64,000 nucleotides of DNA from Bacteroidales bacterium (lineage in GTDB: Bacteria > Bacteroidota > Bacteroidia > Bacteroidales > UBA7332): positions 156,486-220,485 of the forward strand of contig JAQTZA010000006.1 in the NCBI GenBank assembly GCA_028687995.1. The letters run 5' to 3'. The first letter of the stretch is position 1; each line of letters begins with the position of its first letter. The position numbers and the translations under genes were made by a program. Under the pieces are notes generated by a model. It was not told the DNA's origin. It saw nothing but the letters and a program-made list of their open reading frames with translations, and did not search any database. Below are positions 26,320 to 34,290 of this stretch, piece by piece.

Positions 26320-26586
26320 ATGAAAACAATCAATCTGAAAAAAAGTGAGTTTGCGATTCTAACAGAATCGAGTGTCGAAAGTAATGTGCCAAATCAAGCT
26401 GGCATTTATCTAATCTGGACCAAAAAAGGGATACAGGGTTGGGAGTGCGTGTCGGTAGAGCCATCGACCAATCTAAAGAGTGATTTGCTAAATAGACTTT
26501 CGAGTGGAAACAATGATGAGAATTTGAGACTAAAATTAAAGAACCTCATTTTTGGATATGAATGGGCGTTGGTGAGTAGAAAGTGA
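26320..26586 (+). CDS. Small hypothetical protein
   Basis: An 88-residue protein that I do not recognise, beginning MKTINLKKSEFAILTESSVE. It has no signal peptide or membrane helix. The strand AGIYLIWTKKGIQGWECVSV followed by a leucine- and asparagine-rich helical part and LIFGYEWALVSRK suggests a small mixed alpha/beta domain. It lies 91 bases before the muramidase gene on the same strand. Confidence 0.6.
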   Translation: MKTINLKKSEFAILTESSVESNVPNQAGIYLIWTKKGIQGWECVSVEPSTNLKSDLLNRLSSGNNDENLRLKLKNLIFGYEWALVSRK

Positions 26587-26676
26587 GTTTGCTGTATTCC
26601 GCAGACTCTGATGATGTATGAATAAGAAGAGCGTGAATAATGAATTTAAAAATTATGTATTAAAGATCAGTTTATT

Positions 26677-27204
26677 ATGGCACAATTTCAAGAAGCGTTT
26701 GAGAAAGTGATGAAGAACGAGGGCGGATATGTAAACGACCCGCAAGACCCGGGAGGCGAAACCTACAAAGGCATTGCTCGCAGTAGAAACAGTAAGTGGG
26801 AGGGATGGATTCGGATTGATATCTGTAAAGGTCAGTCGGGCTTTCCTGCTAATTTGGAGAGAGATACCGTTTTGCAAAAGCAAATCGTCGGTTTTTATGA
26901 AACAAACTATTGGGATACTATCAGCGCTGATGGAATTGCAAATCAACAGGTAGCCGAAACGATCTTCGATTTTGGAGTAAACGCCGGAGTGAAAGTAAGT
27001 GCCACGCTGGCTCAACAAGTGGTAGAAGCCACAGCAGATGGCGTGATTGGGCCGAAAACAATTGAGAAACTAAACGCATTCGATGCTGATCATTTTCTGG
27101 CTGCATTCACTGTGCTTAAAATTGCGCGTTATGTGAGTATCGTGAAGCGACGCCCCGAAAGCCGCAAGTACTTCTATGGATGGGTTTGTCGGGCATTGGA
27201 GTGA
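26677..27204 (+). CDS. GH108 N-acetylmuramidase (endolysin-like)
   Basis: A 175-residue enzyme of the ZliS/GH108 type, which hydrolyses peptidoglycan glycan strands. The N-terminal domain (about 1-90) has VMKNEGGYVNDPQDPGGETY, the family pattern ExGGYVnDPxDxGGxT with catalytic Glu15. The C-terminal domain (about 92-175) fits the predicted peptidoglycan domain PG_binding_3: FDFGVNAGVKVSATLAQQVV, TADGVIGPKTIEKLNAF and LKIARYVSIVKRRPESRKYF. There is no signal peptide, so export would need the holin encoded downstream (28622-29104). In phages this pair causes lysis. Confidence 0.93.
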   Translation: MAQFQEAFEKVMKNEGGYVNDPQDPGGETYKGIARSRNSKWEGWIRIDICKGQSGFPANLERDTVLQKQIVGFYETNYWDTISADGIANQQVAETIFDFGVNAGVKVSATLAQQVVEATADGVIGPKTIEKLNAFDADHFLAAFTVLKIARYVSIVKRRPESRKYFYGWVCRALE

Positions 27205-27226
27205 AGATGTACAGGGGTTGTCAATT

Positions 27227-28131
27227 CATATTTATGTGTCCTGATTCATTGCCGTCCCATTTATGTGACGATGTGCAGGTAGTCTAAATTTATGGGTTTT
27301 TCAATTTTTTTGATTTCTACTATACTAAAATAGCTTTCGTTTGGCGCCGTCCGCATTTGTGTAGAGTATCCATATTTATGTGTTCTGATTCATTGCCGTC
27401 CCATTTATGTGAAGATGTGCAGGTAGTCTAAATTTATGGGTTTTTCAATTCTTTTTATTTCTACTATACTAAAAATAGCTTTCGTTTGGCGCCATCCGTA
27501 TTTGTGTAGAGTATTCATATTTATGTGTCCTGATTCATTGCCGTCCCATATATGTGACGATGTGCAGGTAGTTTAAATTTATGGGTTTTTCAATTTTTTT
27601 GATTTCTACTATACTAAAATAGCTTTCGTTTGGCGCCGTCCGCATTTGTGTAGAGTATTCATATTTATGTGTCCTGATAAATAGCCGTCCCATTTATGTG
27701 AAGATGTGCAGGTAGTCTAAATTTATGGGTTTTTCAATTTTTTTGATTTCTACTATACTAAAATAGCTTTCGTTTGGCGCCGTCCGCATTTGTGTAGAGT
27801 ATCCATATTTATGTGTCCTGATTCATTGCCGTTCCATTTATGTGACGATGTGCAGGTAGTCTAAATTTATGGGTTTTTCAATTCTTTTTATTTCTACTAT
27901 ACTAAAAATAGCTTTCGTTTGGAGCCGTCCGCATTTGTGTAGAGTATTCATATTTATGTGTCCTGATTCATTGCCGTCCCATTTATGTGAAGATGTGCAG
28001 GTAGTCTAAATTTATGGGTTTTTCAATTCTTTTGATTTCTACTATACTAAAATAGCTTTCGTTTGGCGCCATCCGTATTTGTGTAGAGTATTCATATTTA
28101 TGTGTCCTGATAAATTGCCGTCCCATTTATG
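27227..28131 (+). repeat. Tandem repeat array, 144-145 bp unit, about 6.3 copies
   Basis: CATATTTATGTGT recurs at 27227, 27371, 27516, 27660, 27804, 27949 and 28093, so units are 144 or 145 bp; the one-base change is an A-run (AAAATAGC or AAAAATAGC). Units are nearly identical and contain GCCGTCCCATTTATGTGA and CGTTTGGCGCCGTCCGCATT. They are contiguous with no unique spacers and not coding. The array lies between the muramidase and the holin. Confidence 0.95.
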
Positions 28132-28241
28132 GGACGGATAAAATTGGAAGTGCATATTGGCTTTAGCCAAAATTCTAAAACTATTTGGCTAAAGCCGGAA
28201 AAACTCTACTTCTCGCCGCCCCATAAATGGGACGGCAATAA
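28118..28241. repeat. Nested long hairpin at the end of the tandem array
   Basis: The outer arms TTGCCGTCCCATTTATGGGA (from 28118) and CCCATAAATGGGACGGCAA (to 28241) are inverted copies of a word from the tandem repeat. Inside, GGCTTTAGCCAAA and TTTGGCTAAAGCC form a perfect 13-bp stem with a 12-base loop. Confidence 0.8.
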
Positions 28242-28300
28242 TAATCAAATGCTACTTTTTATTTGGTAAAGTAGAATTATACATTATAACAAATTAGAAT

Positions 28301-28387
28301 ATGAGTTTCTTATCAAATCTTTTAGGGGGCGGAGCCGGGAAACTGGTCGATAGCGTTGGTAACACGCTCGATAAACTGAGTTCGTGA
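28301..28387 (+). pseudogene. Truncated duplicate of the holin gene start
   Basis: ATG at 28301 opens 28 codons to TGA at 28385-28387, beginning MSFLSNLLGGGAGKLVDS. The first 26 codons match the start of the holin gene at 28622 apart from silent changes, and the leader before the ATG is also similar. After codon 26 the sequence diverges and stops. It looks like the remnant of a duplication cut short, possibly when the family B-like repeat at 28421-28550 arrived. Confidence 0.8.
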
Positions 28388-28420
28388 TAATGAAGAAAGC
28401 ATAAAAATCAAACCTTTCTT

Positions 28421-28550
28421 GCCCCCAACCCCCTAAAGGTGGCTTTAGTTAGAGCCAATTAGGAGATATAGATTCTTTTTTGGAACATTCTTGGTGTAGC
28501 AAAGTTCCAAGTTGGTAGTCGGTAAAAGCCCCCTTTAGGAGGTTGGGGGC
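28421..28550. repeat. MITE-like palindromic repeat, family B-like
   Basis: A 130-bp element with C-rich left end GCCCCCAACCCCCTAAAGGT and G-rich right end AGGAGGTTGGGGGC, nearly complementary. The ends resemble those of copies at 13678 and 26158, but the interior differs. It separates the holin fragment from the full holin gene. Confidence 0.82.
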
Positions 28551-28621
28551 TATTTCAATAATTGAGTAGATTATTTGTTCTTATCCCTAATTCACATTTA
28601 TACATTAAAACAAACAATATT

Positions 28622-29104
28622 ATGAGTTTCTTATCAAATCTTTTAGGCGGCGGAGCCGGAAAACTGGTAGATAGCGTGGGCAACACCCTCGATAAACTGA
28701 CAACATCGAAAGAAGAAGTCTTGCAGATAGAGCAGGAGCTGAAAAAGGCAGAAATGCAATATCGGTTGGAAATGCAACATCTAACTATTGAAGAACAGAA
28801 AGCTTCGTTTGCGGATACCGATAGTGCCCGTAAACGAAGTGCCGAGGTTGAGACTAATGTAAATGCATCGTGGCTCTCTAAGAATGTGAGTGCTTTGCTG
28901 GCAACGGGTACCACCATCCTCACATTTATCCTCTTCTACCTATTGATATTTCAACCGAATGTGGTTTCGGACAAAGCAAAGGATATTATTATCTATGTTT
29001 TAGGTGTTTTGAGTGCCATCATTACACAGGTCTTTAGCTTCTATTTTGGATCATCGCAGGGCAGTGTAGATAAGGGTCGAACAATTGATCGAATGACGAA
29101 ATAG
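28622..29104 (+). CDS. 3-TM holin-like protein
   Basis: From ATG 28622 the protein has 160 residues. It begins with a glycine-rich stretch (LLGGGAGKLVDSVGNTLDKL), followed by a charged coiled coil (about 27-75), an ASWLSKNV segment and two or three membrane helices (about 90-110, TGTTILTFILFYLLIFQP, and about 117-140, IIIYVLGVLSAIITQVFSFY), then a short basic tail. This is the layout of the GTA/3TM phage holin family, where the pattern GGG-x-K-x-VD-x-x-GN starts the protein. Holins release endolysins across the inner membrane; the GH108 muramidase upstream is the natural partner. The frame extends to 28562, but the duplicate at 28301 shows the true start. Confidence 0.82.
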   Translation: MSFLSNLLGGGAGKLVDSVGNTLDKLTTSKEEVLQIEQELKKAEMQYRLEMQHLTIEEQKASFADTDSARKRSAEVETNVNASWLSKNVSALLATGTTILTFILFYLLIFQPNVVSDKAKDIIIYVLGVLSAIITQVFSFYFGSSQGSVDKGRTIDRMTK

Positions 29105-29184
29105 GACGCATTTATGTTAGCCAAAACTTCGTCAAGGCGGAAACAACGTTTAGCGGAGCTAATGGCAATCCGCAACTACTTAAA

Positions 29185-29308
29185 AATAAGGTAATAAGGT
29201 TTAAATTAGACTCATTAACAAGGCTACTAAGGTTGAAAAATTAGCAAATAAGGTCTTAACCTTAGTAGAAATCGAAATTTACACCGCTATCAACCTTATT
29301 ACCTTATT
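29185..29308. repeat. 124-bp palindromic element, family A copy 2
   Basis: The same 17-bp ends (AATAAGGTAATAAGGTT / AACCTTATTACCTTATT), the same length and the same inner inverted pair as 25282-25405; its reverse complement aligns to copy 1 over its full length without gaps. About 29110-29165, just before it, carries words of the repeat at 15130-15180. Confidence 0.85.
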
Positions 29309-29324
29309 GATAATATTGATTATT

Positions 29325-29552
29325 AACCTGAGTTCGGGATAAGGAAATTGTTCATTTATTTGTCATTCAGACCTCTCCCCTCCGATAGCTATCGGAGCCC
29401 CAAATGGGGAGGAGTGGTGCATTTATCATTGAAATACAGGTTGAAAAATGTGTTTGAGTGCGAATATTGCAATAACTACTGCGTTAAAAGCCCCCATTTT
29501 GGGGGTTTGGGGGTCTGTCATCTCAAAGCAATTCTTATCCCGAACTCAGGTT
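29325..29552. repeat. Composite repeat: family B-like element inside inverted 18-bp motifs
   Basis: AACCTGAGTTCGGGATAA (29325-29342) and its exact reverse complement (29535-29552) bound a 148-bp C/G-rich palindromic element (29369-29516) that begins AGACCTCTCCCC and ends GGGGGTCT. No gene is seen in 29105-29685 beyond these repeats. Confidence 0.8.
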
Positions 29553-29685
29553 AATAGTAGATGTGACATTATTTCATTCCTCAGACTTCATGCCATCGAT
29601 TTTCTCCTTTAAAAGGGAGATATTCGGTGGCATTTTTTTATGGTATAAGAAACTGGCTTTGAAATTAAGAAAGAGACATAATTCT

Positions 29686-30888
29686 TTATATCTCACTCTT
29701 CATCGGGATTTTTACTTTGATTTGCTCTTCGCCACGCAGAATGAGTAGATGAACCGAGTGGGAGGGCGTTTCGAGGATGGAGCGTATCTCGTTGATGTCG
29801 TATTCGTAGCTTTTGTGTCCGTTGACTTCCAGAATCTGATCGCCTTTTACGATTCCTGCCTTTTGAGCGGGTGATTTTTCCCACACCATCATCACTTCGG
29901 GGATTCGAAGGAAGAAATTCTGCTGAAAAAGTTCGATGCCCGATATGTTGTAGGTAAATGGTCGTTTGAATTTCGCATTTGGTTTCATGTAGAGCAAGTT
30001 GGCTGATACATTGACGATGAGGTTGAACCGACTCAATATCTGACTGCCCAACGTGCCATCGCGTTCTCCTTCGAACGATACATCGGCGATGGAAGTAGAG
30101 TCTGGAAAGGTTACGATGGAGTTTTTCAGAACAGAGTTTCCAAAACGAATCTCTGGCAACCGACCCACATAACCCGTAATCTCTCCATTCAACCCTTGTC
30201 CGATAAATCCACGCACTTTTTGCTCTGGCATCGACAGCGATTTGTTGCCGTGTGCTCTGAACCAAGCTGCCAATTCTGCTCCGGTATCCACCAGCATTTT
30301 CACCTCGCGAGTCTTTCCATTTGCTTCGGTAATGGGTATTTGGATAAACATCTTCTGACCCTCCATGTTCATATACAGTGGCGAATAGTTCTTGGGTGCA
30401 ACAAAACTTTTGGGATCGTAAAACACCAGTCGTTTGCGGTCGTAATTAATCTCTACCACGTAATCTTGCAAAATATCGGAACCCAGCAAGCCGTGTATTC
30501 TCGATCCTGTGTATTTCGATAGATTGAAAACATCCTTTTCGAGAACCAAAACAGTTTGATTTTGAAGATCAAGTTTGCCAATCTGCATCGTATTTCCTTT
30601 GCTCGAAAGCGCAACTAATTGATCGCCATTTCCCAATCCGTTGAGGTGAGTAGTCTCAGAATATTTCAACAAAATGCTGTCTTGTGCGCTCAATTCAGTG
30701 ATGATGGTGTTGCGCACACCCGAATCGAGAATTAAATTTAGCGGTGTAGATCCGTTGATGCTCAACTCCACAATGATGTAACTGCCAACAATCTGAAAAG
30801 GCACAGAGATGGGTTTGGGGCGGGCGATGGCGCCAAAAGAATGTAAGGCAATAAATAGCGTACAAACGAATAGAATTGTGCGACTCAT
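29686..30888 (-). CDS. Retropepsin-like aspartyl protease with PDZ domain
   Basis: A 400-residue exported protein with a signal peptide (residues 1-19, TILFVCTLFIALHSFG). Two pepsin-like half domains each carry an active-site loop: LNLILDSGVRNTII (about 51-64) and VKMLVDTGAELAA (about 197-209), each with the hydrophobic-Asp-Ser/Thr-Gly core. A PDZ domain closes the protein (about 310-395, SPAQKAGIVKGDQILEVNG). Such proteins are widespread in Bacteroidetes; the substrate is unknown. It follows the GH42 gene by 45 bases on the same strand, so the two are probably cotranscribed. Confidence 0.87.
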   Translation of the reverse strand: MSRTILFVCTLFIALHSFGAIARPKPISVPFQIVGSYIIVELSINGSTPLNLILDSGVRNTIITELSAQDSILLKYSETTHLNGLGNGDQLVALSSKGNTMQIGKLDLQNQTVLVLEKDVFNLSKYTGSRIHGLLGSDILQDYVVEINYDRKRLVFYDPKSFVAPKNYSPLYMNMEGQKMFIQIPITEANGKTREVKMLVDTGAELAAWFRAHGNKSLSMPEQKVRGFIGQGLNGEITGYVGRLPEIRFGNSVLKNSIVTFPDSTSIADVSFEGERDGTLGSQILSRFNLIVNVSANLLYMKPNAKFKRPFTYNISGIELFQQNFFLRIPEVMMVWEKSPAQKAGIVKGDQILEVNGHKSYEYDINEIRSILETPSHSVHLLILRGEEQIKVKIPMKSEI

Positions 30889-30933
30889 GATAGAAATATT
30901 AATCGGTAAACCAGCGACAATTTTAAAAATAAA

Positions 30934-33012
30934 CTACCTCCAAACGGTAACCCCCGCTGGTGCTATTTCATTACACCCAACAATGATTTTCGCATTTTCG
31001 GGCATATTTACGGTCACATTGTCAGAAGAGTAATTGGTGGCAACCCAAAAACCATTGCGCCAGTTTACCATCACGCCATTCGGTTGCACTTCCACTGGAA
31101 TACCTGCTGATTGATAGGCTTTCTGGATGATCTCTTTTTCGAAAGTACCCTCTTTGGTCACTGTGCCGATGTAAGTAACCGTTCCTTTCCCCAACTTGCG
31201 ATGCACCGAAGAGGCCTTGCCTGCATAAAACTGATCGGCATACGTCGCCCACGTTTCTGTCTCGGAATCTGGAATCAGAATATCGCCCCAAATGTTCCAA
31301 TTGTAGGTTTTATCACCAAGTTTCACTTTCGCAAATAGTTCAGCTCCCAAATTGTCGAACATCTCAATCTTCGCCCCAATCAGTTTAGAAATGGCATCGC
31401 CCCAAGGCGCCTCAAAGAAGTGTCCGTTGCGATCTTTCAGTCCGGTGCGTGCGGTCAAAATCAGATTTCCACCATTTTTTACGTAAGTTGTCCACTTTTC
31501 TATTAACGCTTTGTCCACCATCTGATAAGCCGGCGCAATCACCACGGGATAACCCGATAAATCACGATCTTCTCCCACAATATCCACTGGAACAGTCAAC
31601 GATTTAATTGCAGAATAACAATTTGTGACAAAGTTGTATTGATTCCACAAATAGGTCTGCTTCTGAATATCGGTCTCCCATTGATTATCCATGTTATAGA
31701 TGAGTGCCGTTTTGCGAGCTGCATACTCCTTCGGCATGAGTGTATTTGTTTTATATAGTTTTCTCAATTCACGCATCTCATCCATGAACTGACGGTACTG
31801 TTTTCCGCCCGAAAGTTCGGTTACGCCGTCTGTTCCCACCATGCCATAATGAAACTGTTCGCTGCCATAGAGTGGTTGGCGGAAACGATACGAACAGATG
31901 AAATTCAAACCACCAGCAAATGCATTCCAAAGCCATGCTCTCACCGCTCCCGGATAGGGTTGAGCGTTGTAACTTCCCCAATTGACTTGCCCGGGTTGCA
32001 ATTCCATTACACCCGTCATTCCTTTTAGTGGTCTGAAAAAGTCGTTTGCCCAAGAAATACGCCACGGATCGCCCATTCTAAAACCTTGATTGCCTAATCC
32101 AGAGGTATATCCCGCAACGGGATAGATGGTGTAGGAGATAAAATCGAGGTCTTTGTTGTTCCATGGATCTGCCTCACCATTTTGATTCATAAAGTTGGTG
32201 GTCACAAACTGAGATTTAGAAATATTGGCTTTCAATACCTTATTTTGTAAGGAAATATAGTCGGCACACTCATCTGCACTAAACCGTTTGAAATCGACTA
32301 ACGGTGTATAACTTGCTGCTCCAGCTGTTAAACGACTCGGATTGGGAATCTCTATCTCATTGAAATCGGAATAGATTCCCGACCAAAACGCAGTTCCCCA
32401 AGCTTGATTGAGGTGGTCGATGGTTTGGTATTTGTGCTGCAACCACGTTCTGAAATTAATTAAAACGGATGTACCATAATCAATTGCGCCGTAGTGAGAA
32501 GGTTCGTTGTCAATCTGCCAACCCCACACTCGTTTGTCGTTTCCGTAATGCTTTGCCAATGCGGTCACTATGTTGGTGGTCAATTCACGGTATTTGGGGC
32601 TTGACCACGAATAGTGTTCGCGTGTGCCGTGTTGAGCTAGATTTCCGTTGGCAAATTGTACCAAAACTTCGGGGTATTTGCGAGTTAACCACACCGGTGG
32701 AGTAGGTGTGGGTGTGCAAAGAATGACTTTTAGGTGATGTTTTGCTGCTAGTTCTACCGCTTTGTCGAGCCACTGGAAATCGTACTCGCCTTCTTTGGGT
32801 TCTAATTGTGCCCAAGCAAATTCAGCCATGTGAGTAAACTCGAATCCCATGTCTTCCATTTTCTGAAAGTCACGATCCCATTGCGATGGATTCCATGCTT
32901 CGGGATAGTAGTAAACGCCTGTTTCTACCATCTTTTCGGGTGAGAAAAACTGTTGTGCAAAAGTGAATGAGGCGAATGAGAGCAACAGTGTTGCTAGAAG
33001 TGTCTTTTTCAT
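30934..33012 (-). CDS. Secreted GH42 beta-galactosidase
   Basis: A 692-residue glycoside hydrolase family 42 enzyme with a signal peptide (residues 1-19, LLATLLLSFASFTFAQ). Family signatures: GVYYYPEAWNPSQWDRDF at the start of the barrel, WGWQIDNEPSHYG with the acid/base Glu (near 172), DFISYTIYP, and GVMELQPGQVNWG with the nucleophile Glu (near 340). The trimerisation domain (about 425-620, with PAYQMVDKALIEKWTTYV) and a small C-terminal beta domain follow. GH42 enzymes cut beta-galactosides, often from plant pectin or galactan side chains. It is preceded by a promoter and is not next to SusC/SusD genes, so it is not in a typical polysaccharide utilisation locus here. Confidence 0.95.
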   Translation of the reverse strand: MKKTLLATLLLSFASFTFAQQFFSPEKMVETGVYYYPEAWNPSQWDRDFQKMEDMGFEFTHMAEFAWAQLEPKEGEYDFQWLDKAVELAAKHHLKVILCTPTPTPPVWLTRKYPEVLVQFANGNLAQHGTREHYSWSSPKYRELTTNIVTALAKHYGNDKRVWGWQIDNEPSHYGAIDYGTSVLINFRTWLQHKYQTIDHLNQAWGTAFWSGIYSDFNEIEIPNPSRLTAGAASYTPLVDFKRFSADECADYISLQNKVLKANISKSQFVTTNFMNQNGEADPWNNKDLDFISYTIYPVAGYTSGLGNQGFRMGDPWRISWANDFFRPLKGMTGVMELQPGQVNWGSYNAQPYPGAVRAWLWNAFAGGLNFICSYRFRQPLYGSEQFHYGMVGTDGVTELSGGKQYRQFMDEMRELRKLYKTNTLMPKEYAARKTALIYNMDNQWETDIQKQTYLWNQYNFVTNCYSAIKSLTVPVDIVGEDRDLSGYPVVIAPAYQMVDKALIEKWTTYVKNGGNLILTARTGLKDRNGHFFEAPWGDAISKLIGAKIEMFDNLGAELFAKVKLGDKTYNWNIWGDILIPDSETETWATYADQFYAGKASSVHRKLGKGTVTYIGTVTKEGTFEKEIIQKAYQSAGIPVEVQPNGVMVNWRNGFWVATNYSSDNVTVNMPENAKIIVGCNEIAPAGVTVWR

Positions 33013-33064
33013 GGTGCTATTGTGTATGTGTTGAGATACAGGTTCTTGTATATCGAAGTCGATA

Positions 33065-33072
33065 CAAATATA
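33065..33072 (-). promoter_or_regulatory. -7 box of the GH42 operon (minus strand)
   Basis: CAAATATA on the plus strand reads TATATTTG on the minus strand, 53 bases before the GH42 start codon. Confidence 0.6.
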
Positions 33073-33230
33073 GCAAAAAGGTCAGAAAAGTGTTCTTGTT
33101 TTTTAAGTAAGAATTGTCTATTTGTTGGCAACGTAGAAACCGATATTTTAGGACTATAATTTTAAAAGTCTGTATTTTTTGAAATTCTTTTGATAATAAA
33201 AGGATCCTATTTGATAAAATGCTTGATCGA

Positions 33231-33430
33231 TAGTCCCAGTGGGGACAAACACTCCCGTCAAACGGGATCTTCGTTTCACTACGAAAATACCAAACGTCGA
33301 AATCTTGTAGAGTGAGTGAGTCCAACTACAACTTTTATTCTAGTAGTAGTAGGATTCATGGACGATTGAGGGAGTTATTTCGACAATGTTTTTTTTGTTT
33401 ACTTTTTTTTGCGCCAAAAAAAAGTAAAAC
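33231..33430 (-). repeat. Dispersed repeat family C, copy 2
   Basis: The reverse complement aligns with 15318-15484 over its length (GTCCCCACTGGGACTA, ACTCACTCTACAA, AAGTTGTAGTTGGACT, and a TTTTACTTTTTTTT/AAAAAAAAGTAAA hairpin). It is somewhat longer than copy 1. No gene is seen in 33013-33564; a frame at 33312-33602 is formed by this repeat. Confidence 0.75.
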
Positions 33431-33564
33431 CAGCGGTAGCGAAAAGAGAAATATAATGACAAATATATCAAATCAAGGCCTATTCATTGATTTTGTTAAA
33501 GAATTATTAATTAATTGGGGTTTACTGAAAATTCAGCAATGGAATATATGTATTATTTCAATTT

Positions 33565-34173
33565 CTATTTATTGGCAACGTAGAAGCCGATGGCATAGGT
33601 GAGCATAAGGGGTGGGTAATTTTGTCCTGCTGTCCAATCTGGATTTCTTTCTATAAGCATGCCCAATCCAATTTGTGCTGTAAATCCACCTTTTGTTCGC
33701 CAAACATAACTTGGTCCCATTAGGCTTTGGGTAAAAGAGTCTTGAAATCCTTGATGCCAATATTCGAATGCAAAATAGGGACTTCTTATATCGGGACGAA
33801 TATGAAATGTAAGACCTCCACCGTAAGATAACACCCCAACACCTATCTGTATTCCAATGTTTTTTGTCATCAAAAGCTCAAAATTTGCACCTATCAATCC
33901 ACCTCCACCTTCAAGAACACCAATGGTCATTGCTGTCGGTGAGTATTCGGCATCCATTTTTTTGTAGTTATAACAGATGTTTTCTACTTCTGATTGTTTT
34001 ATCTGACTATCGAGATACAAATCGTCGGAAGACATTCTAAAATGGACTGTTATACTATCTTCTTTTGTTATTTTACAGTAGATCAGTTTGTCGTTTTTCG
34101 TAACAATTAAATCTTGAGAAAATGATAGTAAAGAGGTGAAAAGAAAAATGGATAAAATGATAGTTTTGCGCAT
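33565..34173 (-). CDS. Exported protein of unknown function, beta-rich
   Basis: From ATG 34173 the protein has 202 residues with a signal peptide (MRKTIILSIFLFTSLLSFSQ). The N-terminal part (LIVTKNDKLIYCKITKEDSI, about 20-75) resembles the small domain that precedes outer-membrane-type barrels in Bacteroidetes. The rest has alternating, glycine-containing strands (LEGGGGLIGANFELLMTKNI, IGVGVLSYGGGLTFHIRP) and ends with an aromatic-containing tail (GFYVANK), suggesting a small beta-barrel or surface protein. The frame extends back to 34230, but the promoter at 34191-34198 rules that out. Confidence 0.72.
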   Translation of the reverse strand: MRKTIILSIFLFTSLLSFSQDLIVTKNDKLIYCKITKEDSITVHFRMSSDDLYLDSQIKQSEVENICYNYKKMDAEYSPTAMTIGVLEGGGGLIGANFELLMTKNIGIQIGVGVLSYGGGLTFHIRPDIRSPYFAFEYWHQGFQDSFTQSLMGPSYVWRTKGGFTAQIGLGMLIERNPDWTAGQNYPPLMLTYAIGFYVANK

Positions 34174-34190
34174 CTGAATTAATTTTATCG

Positions 34191-34198
34191 CAAAGATA
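34191..34198 (-). promoter_or_regulatory. -7 box of the beta-rich protein gene (minus strand)
   Basis: CAAAGATA reads TATCTTTG on the minus strand, 18 bases before the start codon at 34173. Confidence 0.65.
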
Positions 34199-34230
34199 TA
34201 AATACTTTTTAAAAATTTTATAGGCTGCAT

Positions 34231-34266
34231 AAAAAAGGCAGAAACATATTTTATTATGTTTCTGCC
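34231..34266 (-). terminator. Terminator of the chemosensory operon
   Basis: GGCAGAAACATA (34237-34248) pairs perfectly with TATGTTTCTGCC (34255-34266). On the minus strand it is followed by TTTTTT (34236-34231) and lies 25 bases after the last gene of the operon. Confidence 0.9.
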
Positions 34267-34290
34267 TAAATCTAAAGTTTTATTTTTTTT

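Noticed and set aside
27227..28131. CRISPR array
   Set aside because: Units of 144-145 bp are contiguous and nearly identical over their whole length, with no short repeats separated by unique spacers and no cas genes.
29348..29554. 68-codon plus-strand frame
   Set aside because: It is the translation of the palindromic repeat between the 18-bp motifs.
33312..33602. 96-codon plus-strand frame
   Set aside because: It consists of the dispersed repeat at 33231-33430 plus the antisense end of the minus-strand gene.
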